DNA of 64,000 nucleotides, taken from contig JAJFGG010000142.1 of NCBI GenBank assembly GCA_021776235.1, positions 33,112 through 97,111 of the forward strand. The letters run 5' to 3'. This DNA comes from Alphaproteobacteria bacterium. Lineage in GTDB: Bacteria > Pseudomonadota > Alphaproteobacteria > GCA-2731375. Shown here piece after piece: positions 1-8,823 of this stretch. The stretch's first letter is position 1; each line of letters starts with the position of its first letter. Position numbers and translations under genes: made by a program. The notes under the pieces are model-generated. The model made no database searches. It worked only from the letters and a program-made list of their open reading frames with translations, and was not told the DNA's origin.

Positions 1-276
1 GGCCATTACCAGCTGTTGGTGCAACGGTACGCGGACAACAACAGCGATGAGGTCTACATCGGGATGCGCGACCATCTCATTCATGTCGTGAAAGGCGAGC
101 TCGGCGCCGAACGTTTCGGCCGAGGCTCTCGCGGTCTCTTCGTGAGCGGTGCAAACGGCCTTTAGTTCATAGCCGGACAACGCTTGTAACGCCGGCACAT
201 GGGCGTTGGCGCCCCAGCCGCTGCCGCCTGGCGTAACGGTTGCACCGACAATCCCAACCCTGATTTTGTCTGCCAC
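1..276 (-). CDS. Gfo/Idh/MocA family oxidoreductase, N-terminal part (cut by window start)
   Basis: The reverse complement from a GTG at 276 opens with VADKIRVGIVGATVTPGGSG, a nucleotide-binding Rossmann strand with a glycine-rich loop. It continues through a second beta-strand (ELKAVCT) and the HPDVDLIAVVVRVPLHQQL segment typical of the NAD(P)-binding half of Gfo/Idh/MocA dehydrogenases. An AAAGGAA ribosome site lies just before the GTG. Only 92 codons are inside the window and the frame is open to base 1. The C-terminal substrate domain is missing, so the substrate (sugar, inositol or other polyol is usual for the family) cannot be named. Confidence 0.82.
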   Translation of the reverse strand, partial: MADKIRVGIVGATVTPGGSGWGANAHVPALQALSGYELKAVCTAHEETARASAETFGAELAFHDMNEMVAHPDVDLIAVVVRVPLHQQLVMA

Positions 277-391
277 GATAGTTTCCTTTGCCTCTGATAG
301 CGATCAAGCGCCGCCTGATGGCCGAAAATAGCACGCGTCGGCCTGCTTGACGACCGTGCGATGACCGAACCCTACGGTACCGTTGCTATTC

Positions 392-1669
392 TTATGGGGC
401 GCCGTCAGCCTTGCCCAGCGCGGACCTGTGGTAGGCCAGATATTTGTGCTGCTTGGCAATATGGTCCGCCAGATACATGGCATCGTGCCAAACGCCATAG
501 ATGAAGGAAGACCCCCGTCGCGACAACCATGGCAATCCCAGGAAGTAGATCCCAGGCTCGGCTGAAACACCGCGCTGGTGCTTTGGCTTGCCATCTTCGT
601 CAAACGCGTCGACCTGCAACCAACTGAAATCAACAGTATAACCGGTGGCCCAGATGATTGTGGCAACCCCGGCCTCAGCCAGATTTAACTCAAGAACAGG
701 TTCGGTCATGCAGGGCGGTTCCGGATCGATCTTGCGGGCATCGGGCTCCTCTGCAAGGTCAAGACCATAGCGCGCCACATAAGCGTCGGCTTCATCCAAC
801 ACCGACAGGTAGTTCGCATCCCCTTGCGCAATATTGTCCGCGAGGTCCGGTGCGAACCTAACGACACCGTTTTTGCAATCGTTCGTCAGACCAACGAGCC
901 GCATTCCCCGCGCGGCCAGGTGACGGAAGTCGATCGTAAAACCCCCATGGGCACCACTTACCGCGATCGTGACATGTTCCTTGCCCGGCTGCGCGGTCTC
1001 GGCATCCCACTTGCCGAGGACCCCCAGCCACCAGACGTAGTCACGCCCGCGATAGCTCCGGGGGGGGCGGTCGTGCGGGCCGACCGAGAGGTAAACAGGC
1101 TTTCCCGTCCGCAAGAGTTCGTCCGCGATCTGTACCCCCGAAGATCCCGCTCCAATCACCAGAACCGCCCCTTCCGGCAATTGGTCGGGATTGCGGTAGG
1201 CATTGGAATGGATCTGCATAATTCCGATATCTTCAGGAATAATGGCGGGGACGATCGGGCGCTGGAAAGGACCGGTGGCCGCGACCACATTGATGGCTTC
1301 GAGCAAACCTTCCGATGTTTCGACGCGGAAGCCGGGCCGGCCAACATTTCTTTGTACATTCGTTACGTCAACGCCACAGCGGACGGGGGCAGCGATCTTT
1401 TCCGCGTAAGCGACCAAATAGTCGGCAACCGTCTCCTTATGGGCAAAGGCGTCAGGATCAATTTCCGAAAACTCCAAGCCCGGAAATCTGTCATGCCAGG
1501 CCGGACCATTGGCCACCAAAGAGTCCCATCTTTCCGAGCGCCAACGTTCGGCAATTTGGTATCGCTCCAGAACCAGGTGAGATACTCCGCAGTTGCTCAG
1601 GTGCTCGCTCATGGCCAGGCCGGCTTGGCCGCCGCCAACAACGAGCGTATCTATTTTTTCAATCGACAT
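392..1669 (-). CDS. FAD-dependent flavin monooxygenase-like oxidoreductase
   Basis: A 425-residue two-dinucleotide-fold flavoprotein. The FAD-binding motif GGGQAG is at residues 12-17. An FMO-like linker (HSNAYRNP, about 154-161) precedes an NAD(P)H motif GAGSSG at 173-178, and the ATGY segment near the C-terminus is typical of the FMO/TrkA-like family. Such enzymes oxygenate N, S or C centres of small organics with NAD(P)H and O2. The start MSIEKIDTL is chosen because GAGGG precedes it and the FAD strand follows directly. The frame is open further upstream (MINPAMPEEG, to 1705). It lies downstream of a SnoaL-like gene on the same strand. The substrate is unknown. Confidence 0.85.
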   Translation of the reverse strand: MSIEKIDTLVVGGGQAGLAMSEHLSNCGVSHLVLERYQIAERWRSERWDSLVANGPAWHDRFPGLEFSEIDPDAFAHKETVADYLVAYAEKIAAPVRCGVDVTNVQRNVGRPGFRVETSEGLLEAINVVAATGPFQRPIVPAIIPEDIGIMQIHSNAYRNPDQLPEGAVLVIGAGSSGVQIADELLRTGKPVYLSVGPHDRPPRSYRGRDYVWWLGVLGKWDAETAQPGKEHVTIAVSGAHGGFTIDFRHLAARGMRLVGLTNDCKNGVVRFAPDLADNIAQGDANYLSVLDEADAYVARYGLDLAEEPDARKIDPEPPCMTEPVLELNLAEAGVATIIWATGYTVDFSWLQVDAFDEDGKPKHQRGVSAEPGIYFLGLPWLSRRGSSFIYGVWHDAMYLADHIAKQHKYLAYHRSALGKADGAP

Positions 1670-1883
1670 TTCCAGGCCCTCTTCTGGCATTGCAGGATTT
1701 ATCACGCGTCCAACGGCCAGCTTGCCTGTATTTCAGCAATACCTATGGTGCGTGCCTGTAGAACATCCAAACCCGGACCGGTTCGCCGCCCCCCGATTGT
1801 GGGAGCCACACCGCTGAGATTCAAGCGGCTACGCGCGCTTTGCCCGGCTGGCCCCGAAAAACGCCGGCACCCAATCGGTTGCG

Positions 1884-2273
1884 TCATTCCGCGTCCACCG
1901 CTGATTGATGCTGGGAAATCATCAGCCAATCGCCATTGCGCATCTCGTACACGGTGGTCGACCGGGTAATACCTTCGACAATGTCGTTGCCGTTCATCAT
2001 TTTCGTGTCTGCCTGATAAATCAGAATTCCAATGTTGCCATATATTCGCGTGGAAATGTCGTACGACTCCATGCGTTCTATTTTCATGGTGCCGGATCGG
2101 AAGGCGGCGAACACGTCCGCCCGCGTATGAGCTTTTCCGAACGACGAAACATAGATCATGTCCTCGCCGACGACCTTGGCAAGGGCATCCAGATCGCCTT
2201 CCAGCACTGCATTTAACCGGTCGTGATGAGCGGCGGTGAGAGAGACGTGCAGCTCGGGGGAATAGCTGTTCAT
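1884..2273 (-). CDS. SnoaL-like / NTF2-fold protein
   Basis: A 129-residue protein with the layout of NTF2-like (SnoaL, DUF4440) proteins. An N-terminal helix pair (HHDRLNAVLEGDLDALAKVV) is followed by alternating strands ending in a WLMISQHQS strand. Members are small cone-shaped pockets that act as isomerases, cyclases or binding proteins. The sequence does not decide which. A good AGGAG lies 6 nt before the ATG. The next gene on the strand is the flavin monooxygenase about 215 nt downstream. An imperfect inverted repeat lies about 18 nt upstream of the start codon. Confidence 0.75.
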   Translation of the reverse strand: MNSYSPELHVSLTAAHHDRLNAVLEGDLDALAKVVGEDMIYVSSFGKAHTRADVFAAFRSGTMKIERMESYDISTRIYGNIGILIYQADTKMMNGNDIVEGITRSTTVYEMRNGDWLMISQHQSAVDAE

Positions 2274-2662
2274 AATATCTCCTGTAACATGTTCTCAAAC
2301 GGAAATTTGTTTGAACCGGGCCGTTTTGATTTCAGGTTTGAATTCATCGTTTTAGAAGTATCCATCCAACGCCTCTGCCGCAACGCATAGGTGCGGTGAA
2401 TTTGCCATCAATTCAAATTTTCCGGCACAGTGGCGCATGGCATGTCCGCCATGGCCACGGCTTCGAGCGCAATATTGGAAAATTTCAAAAAATCTCTTCG
2501 CGACCCATATCAAGCATCGCACCCCTACCTCTCAAATAGAAACGATTGGCCGATAACCGCCGCTGCCATCAGGTTCGCATCATTGCGAATATGGCTCCGA
2601 TTTAATGCTTCGGTGACCTATGCTGCCGTCACGCTCGACGTCATCTAGCTGAGAAAGAAGCA
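2274..2662. other. Intergenic region between divergent genes, no gene recognised
   Basis: About 390 bases separate the SnoaL-like gene (leftward) from the decayed hydrolase gene (rightward). It is locally AT-richer than its surroundings. A 72-codon open frame at 2430-2648 has no recognisable protein character or convincing ribosome site, so I do not call it. The stretch presumably holds the promoters of both flanking genes. The only structure I can point to is the inverted repeat at 2291-2316. Confidence 0.5.
2291..2316. promoter_or_regulatory. Imperfect inverted repeat upstream of the SnoaL-like gene
   Basis: GTTCTCAAAC and GTTTGAAC face each other across an 8-base AT-rich spacer. They pair except for a two-base bulge. 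It lies immediately upstream of the ribosome site of the SnoaL-like gene, where a repressor operator is often found. No regulator gene is nearby, so this is only a candidate site. Confidence 0.25.
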
Positions 2663-4248
2663 ATGTTCTTCATCCGGCACACCATCGCTTCGTTTTCGAA
2701 ATTAGGCATGATCCTGGGTCTGGCGTTGTTTTTGCCGCGGCTTACGGTATTGGCGTTTGCGGATACCGGATATGGAAATTTTTGGAAATAAGGGAAGCGA
2801 CGGGACGCTTCGCCCGGGTGCTAACCTGGTCATCTACGGGGATCCTGATCGTAACAGCCATCTACACATTGAATCGGGCCATGATCTGGCAGAATTCAAT
2901 TCGGCTGCGGATGGAAATGGTGTCAATCGACAGCGCTTATCCGCTAAGTGGGGTTTTCGTCGCGATCGCCACGGCATTGATTGTTATCTTGCTGTTCCGC
3001 CTGCTCCTGTTTGCCGCGGGCAAAGTCGTAGACTTGGTGGACCGATACCTGCCGCGCCGGGTTTCGATTGTACTCGGTGGCGGTTTCTTCGCACTGATGC
3101 TCATAGCAATTGTTGAAGGCGTTATTGTCAGAGCTGCTCTACACGCATTGGACGAGGCTTTCGCAGTGGCGGACGGGCTGCTGGACGACACCTATGAACC
3201 GCCGCGGGACGACAGGGCAACAGGCAGCGCGCAGTCATTTATTGCCTGGAACTAAATTGGTCGAAACGGAAAACGATATGTTACCGACGGGCCGACGAAA
3301 GAGGATATTGCTGCTTTCCTCGGGCGCCCTGCAATGCGGCCTCTGCGCGTCTATGCCGGCTACGAAACTGGGAAAACCCTAGAGGACCGGGCGCGGATCG
3401 CCCTTGCGGAGCTGAATCGCGTTGGCGGCTTCGAGCGCTCGATACTGGTCATCGCCAGCGCGACCGGCACTGGCTGGCTGGACCCTTCCGCGGTGGATAC
3501 TGTCGAGTTTCTGCATGCTGGCGATATCGCCACCGTAACCCTGCAATATTCCTATCTGCCAAGCTGGCTTAGCTTGATGGTCGCGCCGGAACTGTCAAAG
3601 GAGGCTGCTTCCGCGCTGTTCAAGGCGGTCTATGGATACTGGACCAAACTGCCAAAGAACCGGCGTCCGGCGATTTATCTGCATGGTCTCAGCCTGGGAG
3701 CGCTCGGGTCTGAAAGCTCGAATGATCTCATTACTATGATCGCCGATCCGGTCAACGGAGCTTTGTGGAGCGGCCCGCCCTTCCTGAGCGCCGACTGGCA
3801 GACGCTGACCCGGGATCGCCAGCCCGGTTCACCGCAATGGCGTCCAGTCTTCCGTGACAGCGCTTCAATCCGTTTCATGACACAGGACGGCTTCGCGGAT
3901 CTGGCAAACGCCCCTTGGGGACCGATGCGGATTGTCTATCTCCAACATGCCAGTGATCCCATGAGCTTCTTCTCCGTCGACTTGGCCTATCGGCGGCCGG
4001 ACTGGCTCGGCCGCGACCGCGGGCGCGATGTATCACCCTATCTCAGATGGTTCCCGCTTGTGACCTTTTTCCAATTGGGCTTTGATCTTCCGATGGCGAC
4101 CAGCGTCTCACTCGGCTACGGGCACAATTTCGCTCCCGCCAGCTATATCGACGGCTGGCTCGAAGTCACCCAGCCGCAAAACTGGAACACAGCTTATACC
4201 GCGAGACTGAAGGCCCGTTTCATTGACTTCAACCCGACACCGCTTTGA
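2663..4248 (+). pseudogene. Decayed alpha/beta-hydrolase of the Abhydrolase_9 type (membrane N-domain plus catalytic domain)
   Basis: Three pieces reconstruct one gene. From the ATG at 2663, frame 2 reads SFSKLGMILGLALF, then the frame must shift by one near 2729-2737, where frame 1 continues as FAAAYGIGVCGYRIWKFL and a hydrophobic multi-segment region to 3252. A TAA at 3253-3255 interrupts the same frame. Past it, translation continues as IGRNGKRYVTDGPTKEDIAA and RPLRVYAGYETG into an intact catalytic domain with GLSLGA (nucleophile elbow) and SYLPSWLSL. From memory, this order and these linker motifs match the PF15420/PF10081 family of about 500-550 residues. The N-terminus also looks about 25 residues short, so a small deletion may have caused the shift. 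The catalytic part alone (3334-4248, 304 residues) could be translated only from an ATG without a ribosome site. Confidence 0.75.
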
Positions 4249-4264
4249 GCGATCATAATCCGTT

Positions 4265-4296
4265 AGCCGTCAGGTGACGGCTCTACCGGCTTTTTT
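4265..4296 (+). terminator. Probable factor-independent terminator
   Basis: AGCCGTCA is followed by its perfect complement TGACGGCT (4265-4282). A second CGGC and a run of six T at 4291-4296 follow. The first AGCCG can pair either with the near arm or with the CGGCT that runs into the T tract. It lies 17 nt after the stop of the decayed hydrolase gene, where a terminator is expected. Confidence 0.55.
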
Positions 4297-4473
4297 CCTC
4301 CTGTCCCGCGCGCATGAGCGTCACACAGGCGAAAATCAATGTTCGCTTAGGCCGAGGTGCTCCAAAGGCCGAGAATGCCACCGGCTTGTCAGCGAAGGGT
4401 TAGTACCGGTGCATTGGTTGGTTTATCAAAGGAAGCGAAGAACTTGGGCACGACCGTCGCATCCCCACTGACT

Positions 4474-5307
4474 TTACTTTGGAAACAGAAACTGCAGTTG
4501 TAGCCGTAGTTGCCATTCGGCCCCGATGTCTGGAGTTTCGACATTGTAATATGCCGAAGCTTGGGCGTTCAGCGGCTGTTTCCCGATCTTGAAAATCTTA
4601 CCAACGCCGCCGCCCAGGGGCACCGTCCACCTGTCGTCGCTGTTCGCTTCCCAATTAGCGGTGATGATCGGCGCGCTGGTCAGGTACCAGCCGCCGGTAA
4701 AATTGTAGTTCACGAAATATTGCCAGGTGAACAGGTTCACCTCTTCATCCCCCGTGAACGACCAGATATTACTCAACAGAGAGCCCACGACCCACGGCCC
4801 GCGTATGGTCAAGAGTACACCGCTTGGCCCGGCGCCCCATTCGCCGGAGCCCAGCCGGTCATCGGTGGACGTGGGCAGCAATACCGCCGGCCCGACCCCC
4901 CAGATCCACGCGCCGCTGTTCTTTGGTGAAGCGAAGCCGGTGAATACTGTATCGCCAAGGCCAAACTCCCGATCCTGGCTGGGTGTCGATGCGGGTTGCG
5001 AAATCACCGGTATGATGGTCCGGGTAATCAAGTTCCAGTCATCGTTTAACTCAAACGGCCAGACCGGCTGAATATTCATGATATTCTGGGTCTTTTCCCG
5101 GGGGCCAAAATCAAAATTCGTGTTGTTTTGAAACGGCAAACTAATCATGCTCGCCACAGGGTTTTGCGCGGCTCTGGCGAGCTCCGCGGTCGCATCTTCT
5201 CCTGGCTTGATTTTCCCATCGCCAAGTTTACTGTCCGCCTGCGCCGACAAGGCAAAAAACGTAGTCACCAAGGAGAATATAATTACTCCAGCGTAGGTGC
5301 GTGACAC
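4474..5307 (-). CDS. Outer-membrane beta-barrel protein of the MetA-like / 'neuromedin U' transporter family
   Basis: A 277-residue exported protein. A signal peptide (about 24 residues, ending ALSAQA before DSKLGDG) is followed by a short linker and a chain of alternating aromatic-rich beta-strands (GVGPAVLLPT, WYLTSAPIITANW, QLRLQLQFLFPK). The last residues end in a phenylalanine-rich strand, as in outer-membrane barrels. Proteins like this are often mislabelled neuromedin U, or placed in the phenol-degradation MetA-like family of putative outer-membrane channels. It stands alone, with 415 bases of non-coding DNA upstream and the decayed hydrolase gene pointing towards it. The cargo is unknown. 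Confidence 0.75.
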   Translation of the reverse strand: MSRTYAGVIIFSLVTTFFALSAQADSKLGDGKIKPGEDATAELARAAQNPVASMISLPFQNNTNFDFGPREKTQNIMNIQPVWPFELNDDWNLITRTIIPVISQPASTPSQDREFGLGDTVFTGFASPKNSGAWIWGVGPAVLLPTSTDDRLGSGEWGAGPSGVLLTIRGPWVVGSLLSNIWSFTGDEEVNLFTWQYFVNYNFTGGWYLTSAPIITANWEANSDDRWTVPLGGGVGKIFKIGKQPLNAQASAYYNVETPDIGAEWQLRLQLQFLFPK

Positions 5308-5722
5308 GCTTCTATCCTCTTACCGATTTGCAAGAAAGTTTGAATGGCGATCCGTTGCATACTCTTCGTATTGGCCCTAGCGGTGTACCGCGTTCGAGGA
5401 TACTGCCGTAGCAGCAACGGCCGTGACGAAAACAGTCGCCATTGCCCGCATTTTATACCGTGAACTGAATTTTGGAAACATCACAGGCTCATTTCCGGTC
5501 TATCCAGGATATAGAGCATTCACAGCTAAATTGGGCACGGTCGAAGATGACCAACAGCCGTCAATTGCGTCCGGGTCGCTATCTTGCATGGCCGTATGCA
5601 GTCGGTGCGTGCCATCCCGTAACGCCCTCAACGTTGCCTCGGCAGGCGATCTTAATTACTGTCTGCCTAGAAACCGGGGCTCATCTGGGGATTGCCGGCT
5701 TATATTCCTTGAGGCATTTTTG
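5308..5722. other. Intergenic region between divergent genes
   Basis: About 415 bases lie between the outer-membrane protein gene (leftward) and the ureohydrolase gene (rightward). Reading the ureohydrolase frame upstream stays open to 5423, but the residues there lack family character and contain scattered Cys and Arg, so I treat it as untranslated. A loose inverted repeat GGCAG...CTGCC lies near 5641-5671. I see no RNA gene or clear promoter consensus. Confidence 0.45.
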
Positions 5723-6745
5723 ATGGACGAGAAAAAGCTCAACGCACTGCGGGAAAAATACGGCAATGCCGCCGGCAGCGATGTCTTTGATCGCAAGTTC
5801 AAATTGGTCGCCGACAAGTTGTTTAAGGCCGACGGCAGCCGATCCCTGCCTTATGGGGGTATGCCAACACTACTGGACTTAAAGCATCAGGAAGATTTCT
5901 CTGGCCTGGATATTGCCGTGGTCGGGGTGCCAATGGATCTGGGCGTCACGAACCGGACCGGCGCCCGCTTCGGGCCCCGTGCGATCCGGGGGATGGAACG
6001 CATTGGGCCCTATAACCATGCCCTGGAAATCGCCCCCGATACGGTCTGCAGGATTGCCGATATTGGCGATGTACCGTTCCGCAGCCGCTATAGCCTGGAG
6101 AAAAGTGTCGAGGATATTGAGGCGCATTTCCGGCGCATTATCGAGGCCGGCGCCCGGCCCCTGGCCATCGGCGGCGATCATTCCATTTCCTACCCTGTGC
6201 TCAAGGCAATCGCGGCCAGGCATGGTCCTGTCGCCATGGTGCATGTGGACGCTCATTGCGATACCTCCGGGGAATATGACGGCTCCAAATTCCATCATGG
6301 GGCGCCGTTCCGCATGGCGCTGCTCGATGGTCTGATCGACCCGGACAAATGTATCCAGGTCGGCATTCGCGGCTCGGCCGAATTTCTCTGGGAGTTGTCA
6401 TACGAAGCCGGCATGACCGTCATCCATGCCGAGGAATTCGCCGAAATGGGCGTGGCCGCCGTGATCGGGAAGGCGCGCAATGTGGTTGGCGACGGTCCGG
6501 TCTATGTGACCTTTGATGTGGATGGTTTGGACCCGGCATTTGCGCCCGGTACCGGCACGCCCGAGGTTGGCGGCTTGACGCCCAGGGAGGCCCAGGCATT
6601 GTTGCGCGGCCTTGCCGGCCTGAACGTGATCGGCGGTGATCTGGTCGAGGTGGCGCCGCAATATGATACGACCACCAACACCGTCCAGGTCGGCGCCCAA
6701 ATGGCGTTTGAGATTATGTGCCTGATGGCGCTGGACCTGTCATAG
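5723..6745 (+). CDS. Agmatinase/guanidino-acid ureohydrolase family
   Basis: A 340-residue member of the arginase/agmatinase superfamily, which hydrolyses guanidino compounds to urea and an amine using two Mn ions. All six metal ligands are present: His153 (GGDHS), Asp176, His178 and Asp180 (DAHCD), and Asp265 and Asp267 (DVDGLDP). The early GARFGPRAIR motif is also family-typical. The ATG at 5723 is chosen because GAGG lies 8 nt upstream and the family N-terminus (linker, then YGGMPTLL) follows. Agmatinase, guanidinobutyrase and guanidinopropionase cannot be separated by eye. It converges on the TRAP transporter genes across a 110-base gap. A link between the two would be speculative. Confidence 0.88.
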   Translation: MDEKKLNALREKYGNAAGSDVFDRKFKLVADKLFKADGSRSLPYGGMPTLLDLKHQEDFSGLDIAVVGVPMDLGVTNRTGARFGPRAIRGMERIGPYNHALEIAPDTVCRIADIGDVPFRSRYSLEKSVEDIEAHFRRIIEAGARPLAIGGDHSISYPVLKAIAARHGPVAMVHVDAHCDTSGEYDGSKFHHGAPFRMALLDGLIDPDKCIQVGIRGSAEFLWELSYEAGMTVIHAEEFAEMGVAAVIGKARNVVGDGPVYVTFDVDGLDPAFAPGTGTPEVGGLTPREAQALLRGLAGLNVIGGDLVEVAPQYDTTTNTVQVGAQMAFEIMCLMALDLS

Positions 6746-6855
6746 GTTCCGGAGCGAAAGGCAATCGTCAAACTTGCGCCGCGACGATCCAAAGAGAGCG
6801 GACAAGACCCTAAAACACCCGAAAACACATACCTGTGCCGTAGGCCGCAGCCTAG

Positions 6856-8154
6856 CTAATTTATCATGGTATTGGGGATCAGCAGGATGATCGAGGGGAA
6901 GGCGATCAGGATTGCCACGTTGATCAGATCCACAAACACGAACCAGCCGCAGCCCTTGAACATGTCACCCATGGAGACGCCTGGGGCGACGCCTTTCAGG
7001 ATATAGACGTTCAGGCCAACCGGGGGCGTGATCAGGCCGATTTCCACCATGCGGACCACCAGGACGCCAAAGACGATGGGATCAATGCCCAGTTCCTTGA
7101 TGGTCGGCAGGATAATCGGCACGGTCAACAGAAGCATGCCGATGCCGTCCAGGAACATGCCCAGAACCAGATACAGGGCGAGAATGCAAATCAGGATGAC
7201 GGTCGGATGTGCGTCGATACTGACAATGCTTTCCGATACGGCAGCCGGCATGCCGGTAAAGCCCAGGAAATGCACAAAGATCAGGACGCCGGCGACAATG
7301 GCGAAGATCATCGCGGTGGATCGGGCGGTTTCGACCATGGCATCGCGGAATCTTTTGAAATTCAGTCCCGGCAGGGCCAGCAGCAAGGCGCCCATGGCGC
7401 CCACCGCCGCCGCCTCGGTCGGGGTCGCGATACCGGTGTAGATCGTGCCCATGACCAGGATAACCAAAACCACCATGCCCCAGACACCCTTGATGGATTT
7501 AAAGCGGTCAGGCCATGTGATACCCTTGATCGGCGGGCCCAGTTCCGGGTTGACCTTGAAGCGAATGATCAGCATCAGGGAATAGGAGAACGCTTCCAAC
7601 AGGCCGGGCAGAATGCCGGCCAGCAGCAGGGCGCCTATGGACTCTTCGGCGATGAAGCCATAGATCACCATCAATACCGATGGCGGGATCATCGTGGCCA
7701 AGGTACCGCCGGCGGCGACGCAACCGGTGGAGACTTTGTCGTCATAACCGTATTTTTTTAATTCCGGCAGGGCAATCCGTCCCATCACCGCGGCCGAGGC
7801 TGTGGAGGCGCCCGAAGCGGCGGCAAAACCAGCGGAGCCGAAAATCGTGGCGATGGCCAGGCCGCCCGGCAAATGGCCGACCCATTGCCGTGCCGCCCAA
7901 TACAGATCCCGCGTAATGCCGGCATAAAAGGCGAAAAAGCCCATCATGATAAACAGTGGCAGAACCAAAAGCGTGTAGGCCGACAGGTGGCCCTGGGGAA
8001 TGGTCGAGGCCAGGCTGGCGGCGGGGACATAGCCACGCAAAACCCACAAGCCGATAAAACCGGTGATCGCCGTGGCAAAGGCGATGCGAATGCCCGACAT
8101 CAGCATCACGGTAAGGGCAAGAAGAGCTAGTATGCCAAGGGAGATCGGATCCAT
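6856..8154 (-). CDS. dctM: TRAP transporter large permease subunit (DctM)
   Basis: A 432-residue, very hydrophobic protein with about a dozen membrane spans. It shows the TRAP-T large subunit signatures: GSAGFAAASGASTASAAVMG in the first half, then IPPSVLMVIYGF, and a mirrored repeat containing the GMFLDGIGMLLLTVPI and MVEIGLITPPVGLNVY segments. DctM forms the Na+-driven elevator that carries an organic acid delivered by the periplasmic DctP. It is the last gene of a dctP-dctQ-dctM operon, 48 nt after dctQ. A small TAGGC/GCCTA palindrome lies just beyond its stop but has no T tract. Confidence 0.93.
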   Translation of the reverse strand: MDPISLGILALLALTVMLMSGIRIAFATAITGFIGLWVLRGYVPAASLASTIPQGHLSAYTLLVLPLFIMMGFFAFYAGITRDLYWAARQWVGHLPGGLAIATIFGSAGFAAASGASTASAAVMGRIALPELKKYGYDDKVSTGCVAAGGTLATMIPPSVLMVIYGFIAEESIGALLLAGILPGLLEAFSYSLMLIIRFKVNPELGPPIKGITWPDRFKSIKGVWGMVVLVILVMGTIYTGIATPTEAAAVGAMGALLLALPGLNFKRFRDAMVETARSTAMIFAIVAGVLIFVHFLGFTGMPAAVSESIVSIDAHPTVILICILALYLVLGMFLDGIGMLLLTVPIILPTIKELGIDPIVFGVLVVRMVEIGLITPPVGLNVYILKGVAPGVSMGDMFKGCGWFVFVDLINVAILIAFPSIILLIPNTMIN

Positions 8155-8202
8155 GACGCCTTAATTATCCTACTCGGTAATCGCATGGAATTCGCAGGGC
8201 AA

Positions 8203-8796
8203 CTATTCCGCCACGTGCAAATCTGAATGTTCAACAATATGGGCCGGGAATCGGCTTGGCATTAACTTTTGCAGGATTTGCAGAAGCATGCGAACCGCAA
8301 GCATGCCGTAACCCAACGGAATTACCGCCGCCGAGGGCCAGACCGGCCAATAGGGCGGCGACATGGTAACGTCATCGTAATCCCAGGCCAGCCAGGCGTT
8401 TTTCGAACTGAAATAAGCCAGAGCCGCACAGGTCAGCGCCGAAACCACCAGCGAGAGGATATCCGTGACGCGGCGGACTTTTTTCGGCAAGGCATCGACC
8501 ACGAAGGTCATGCCAACATGCCCGTCCCGTGCCTGGACATACGAAACACCGAAAAACACGATCATCGGCAGCAATAACTCGGCGCCTTCCAGATGTCCCG
8601 GCAAGGGCGCATTGAAGACGTAACGGGCGATCACTTCGGCTACCACCCAGACCATGACGCACAGGATCAAGGCGACCGAACAATAGGTCAGAATATCCTC
8701 GAACAAGCGCATAAAGAATTCCGCCCTGGCCGTGATCAGCGCCAATGCGCCAAACACGACCAGGGCAGTAACTATAACGGACAGAAGTTCCGTCAT
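8203..8796 (-). CDS. dctQ: TRAP transporter small permease subunit (DctQ)
   Basis: A 197-residue membrane protein with four predicted spans. These include a first hydrophobic stretch (SVIVTALVVFGALALIT) and the DctQ-typical FNAPLPGHLEGAELLLPMIVFFGVSYVQARDGHVGMT region between the second and third spans. DctQ binds and stabilises DctM. It lies 27 nt after dctP and 48 nt before dctM on the same strand, so the three genes form one transcript. Length and position are normal for the family. Confidence 0.9.
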   Translation of the reverse strand: MTELLSVIVTALVVFGALALITARAEFFMRLFEDILTYCSVALILCVMVWVVAEVIARYVFNAPLPGHLEGAELLLPMIVFFGVSYVQARDGHVGMTFVVDALPKKVRRVTDILSLVVSALTCAALAYFSSKNAWLAWDYDDVTMSPPYWPVWPSAAVIPLGYGMLAVRMLLQILQKLMPSRFPAHIVEHSDLHVAE

Positions 8797-8823
8797 CAGG
8801 TTAACCCTGGTGCCAAGTGTGTC

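Noticed and set aside
2430..2648. Small 72-codon open frame in the intergenic region
   Set aside because: No convincing ribosome site and no recognisable protein features. Likely chance.
5423..5722. In-frame upstream extension of the ureohydrolase gene
   Set aside because: The extra 100 residues have no family similarity, while GAGG is placed correctly before the ATG at 5723.
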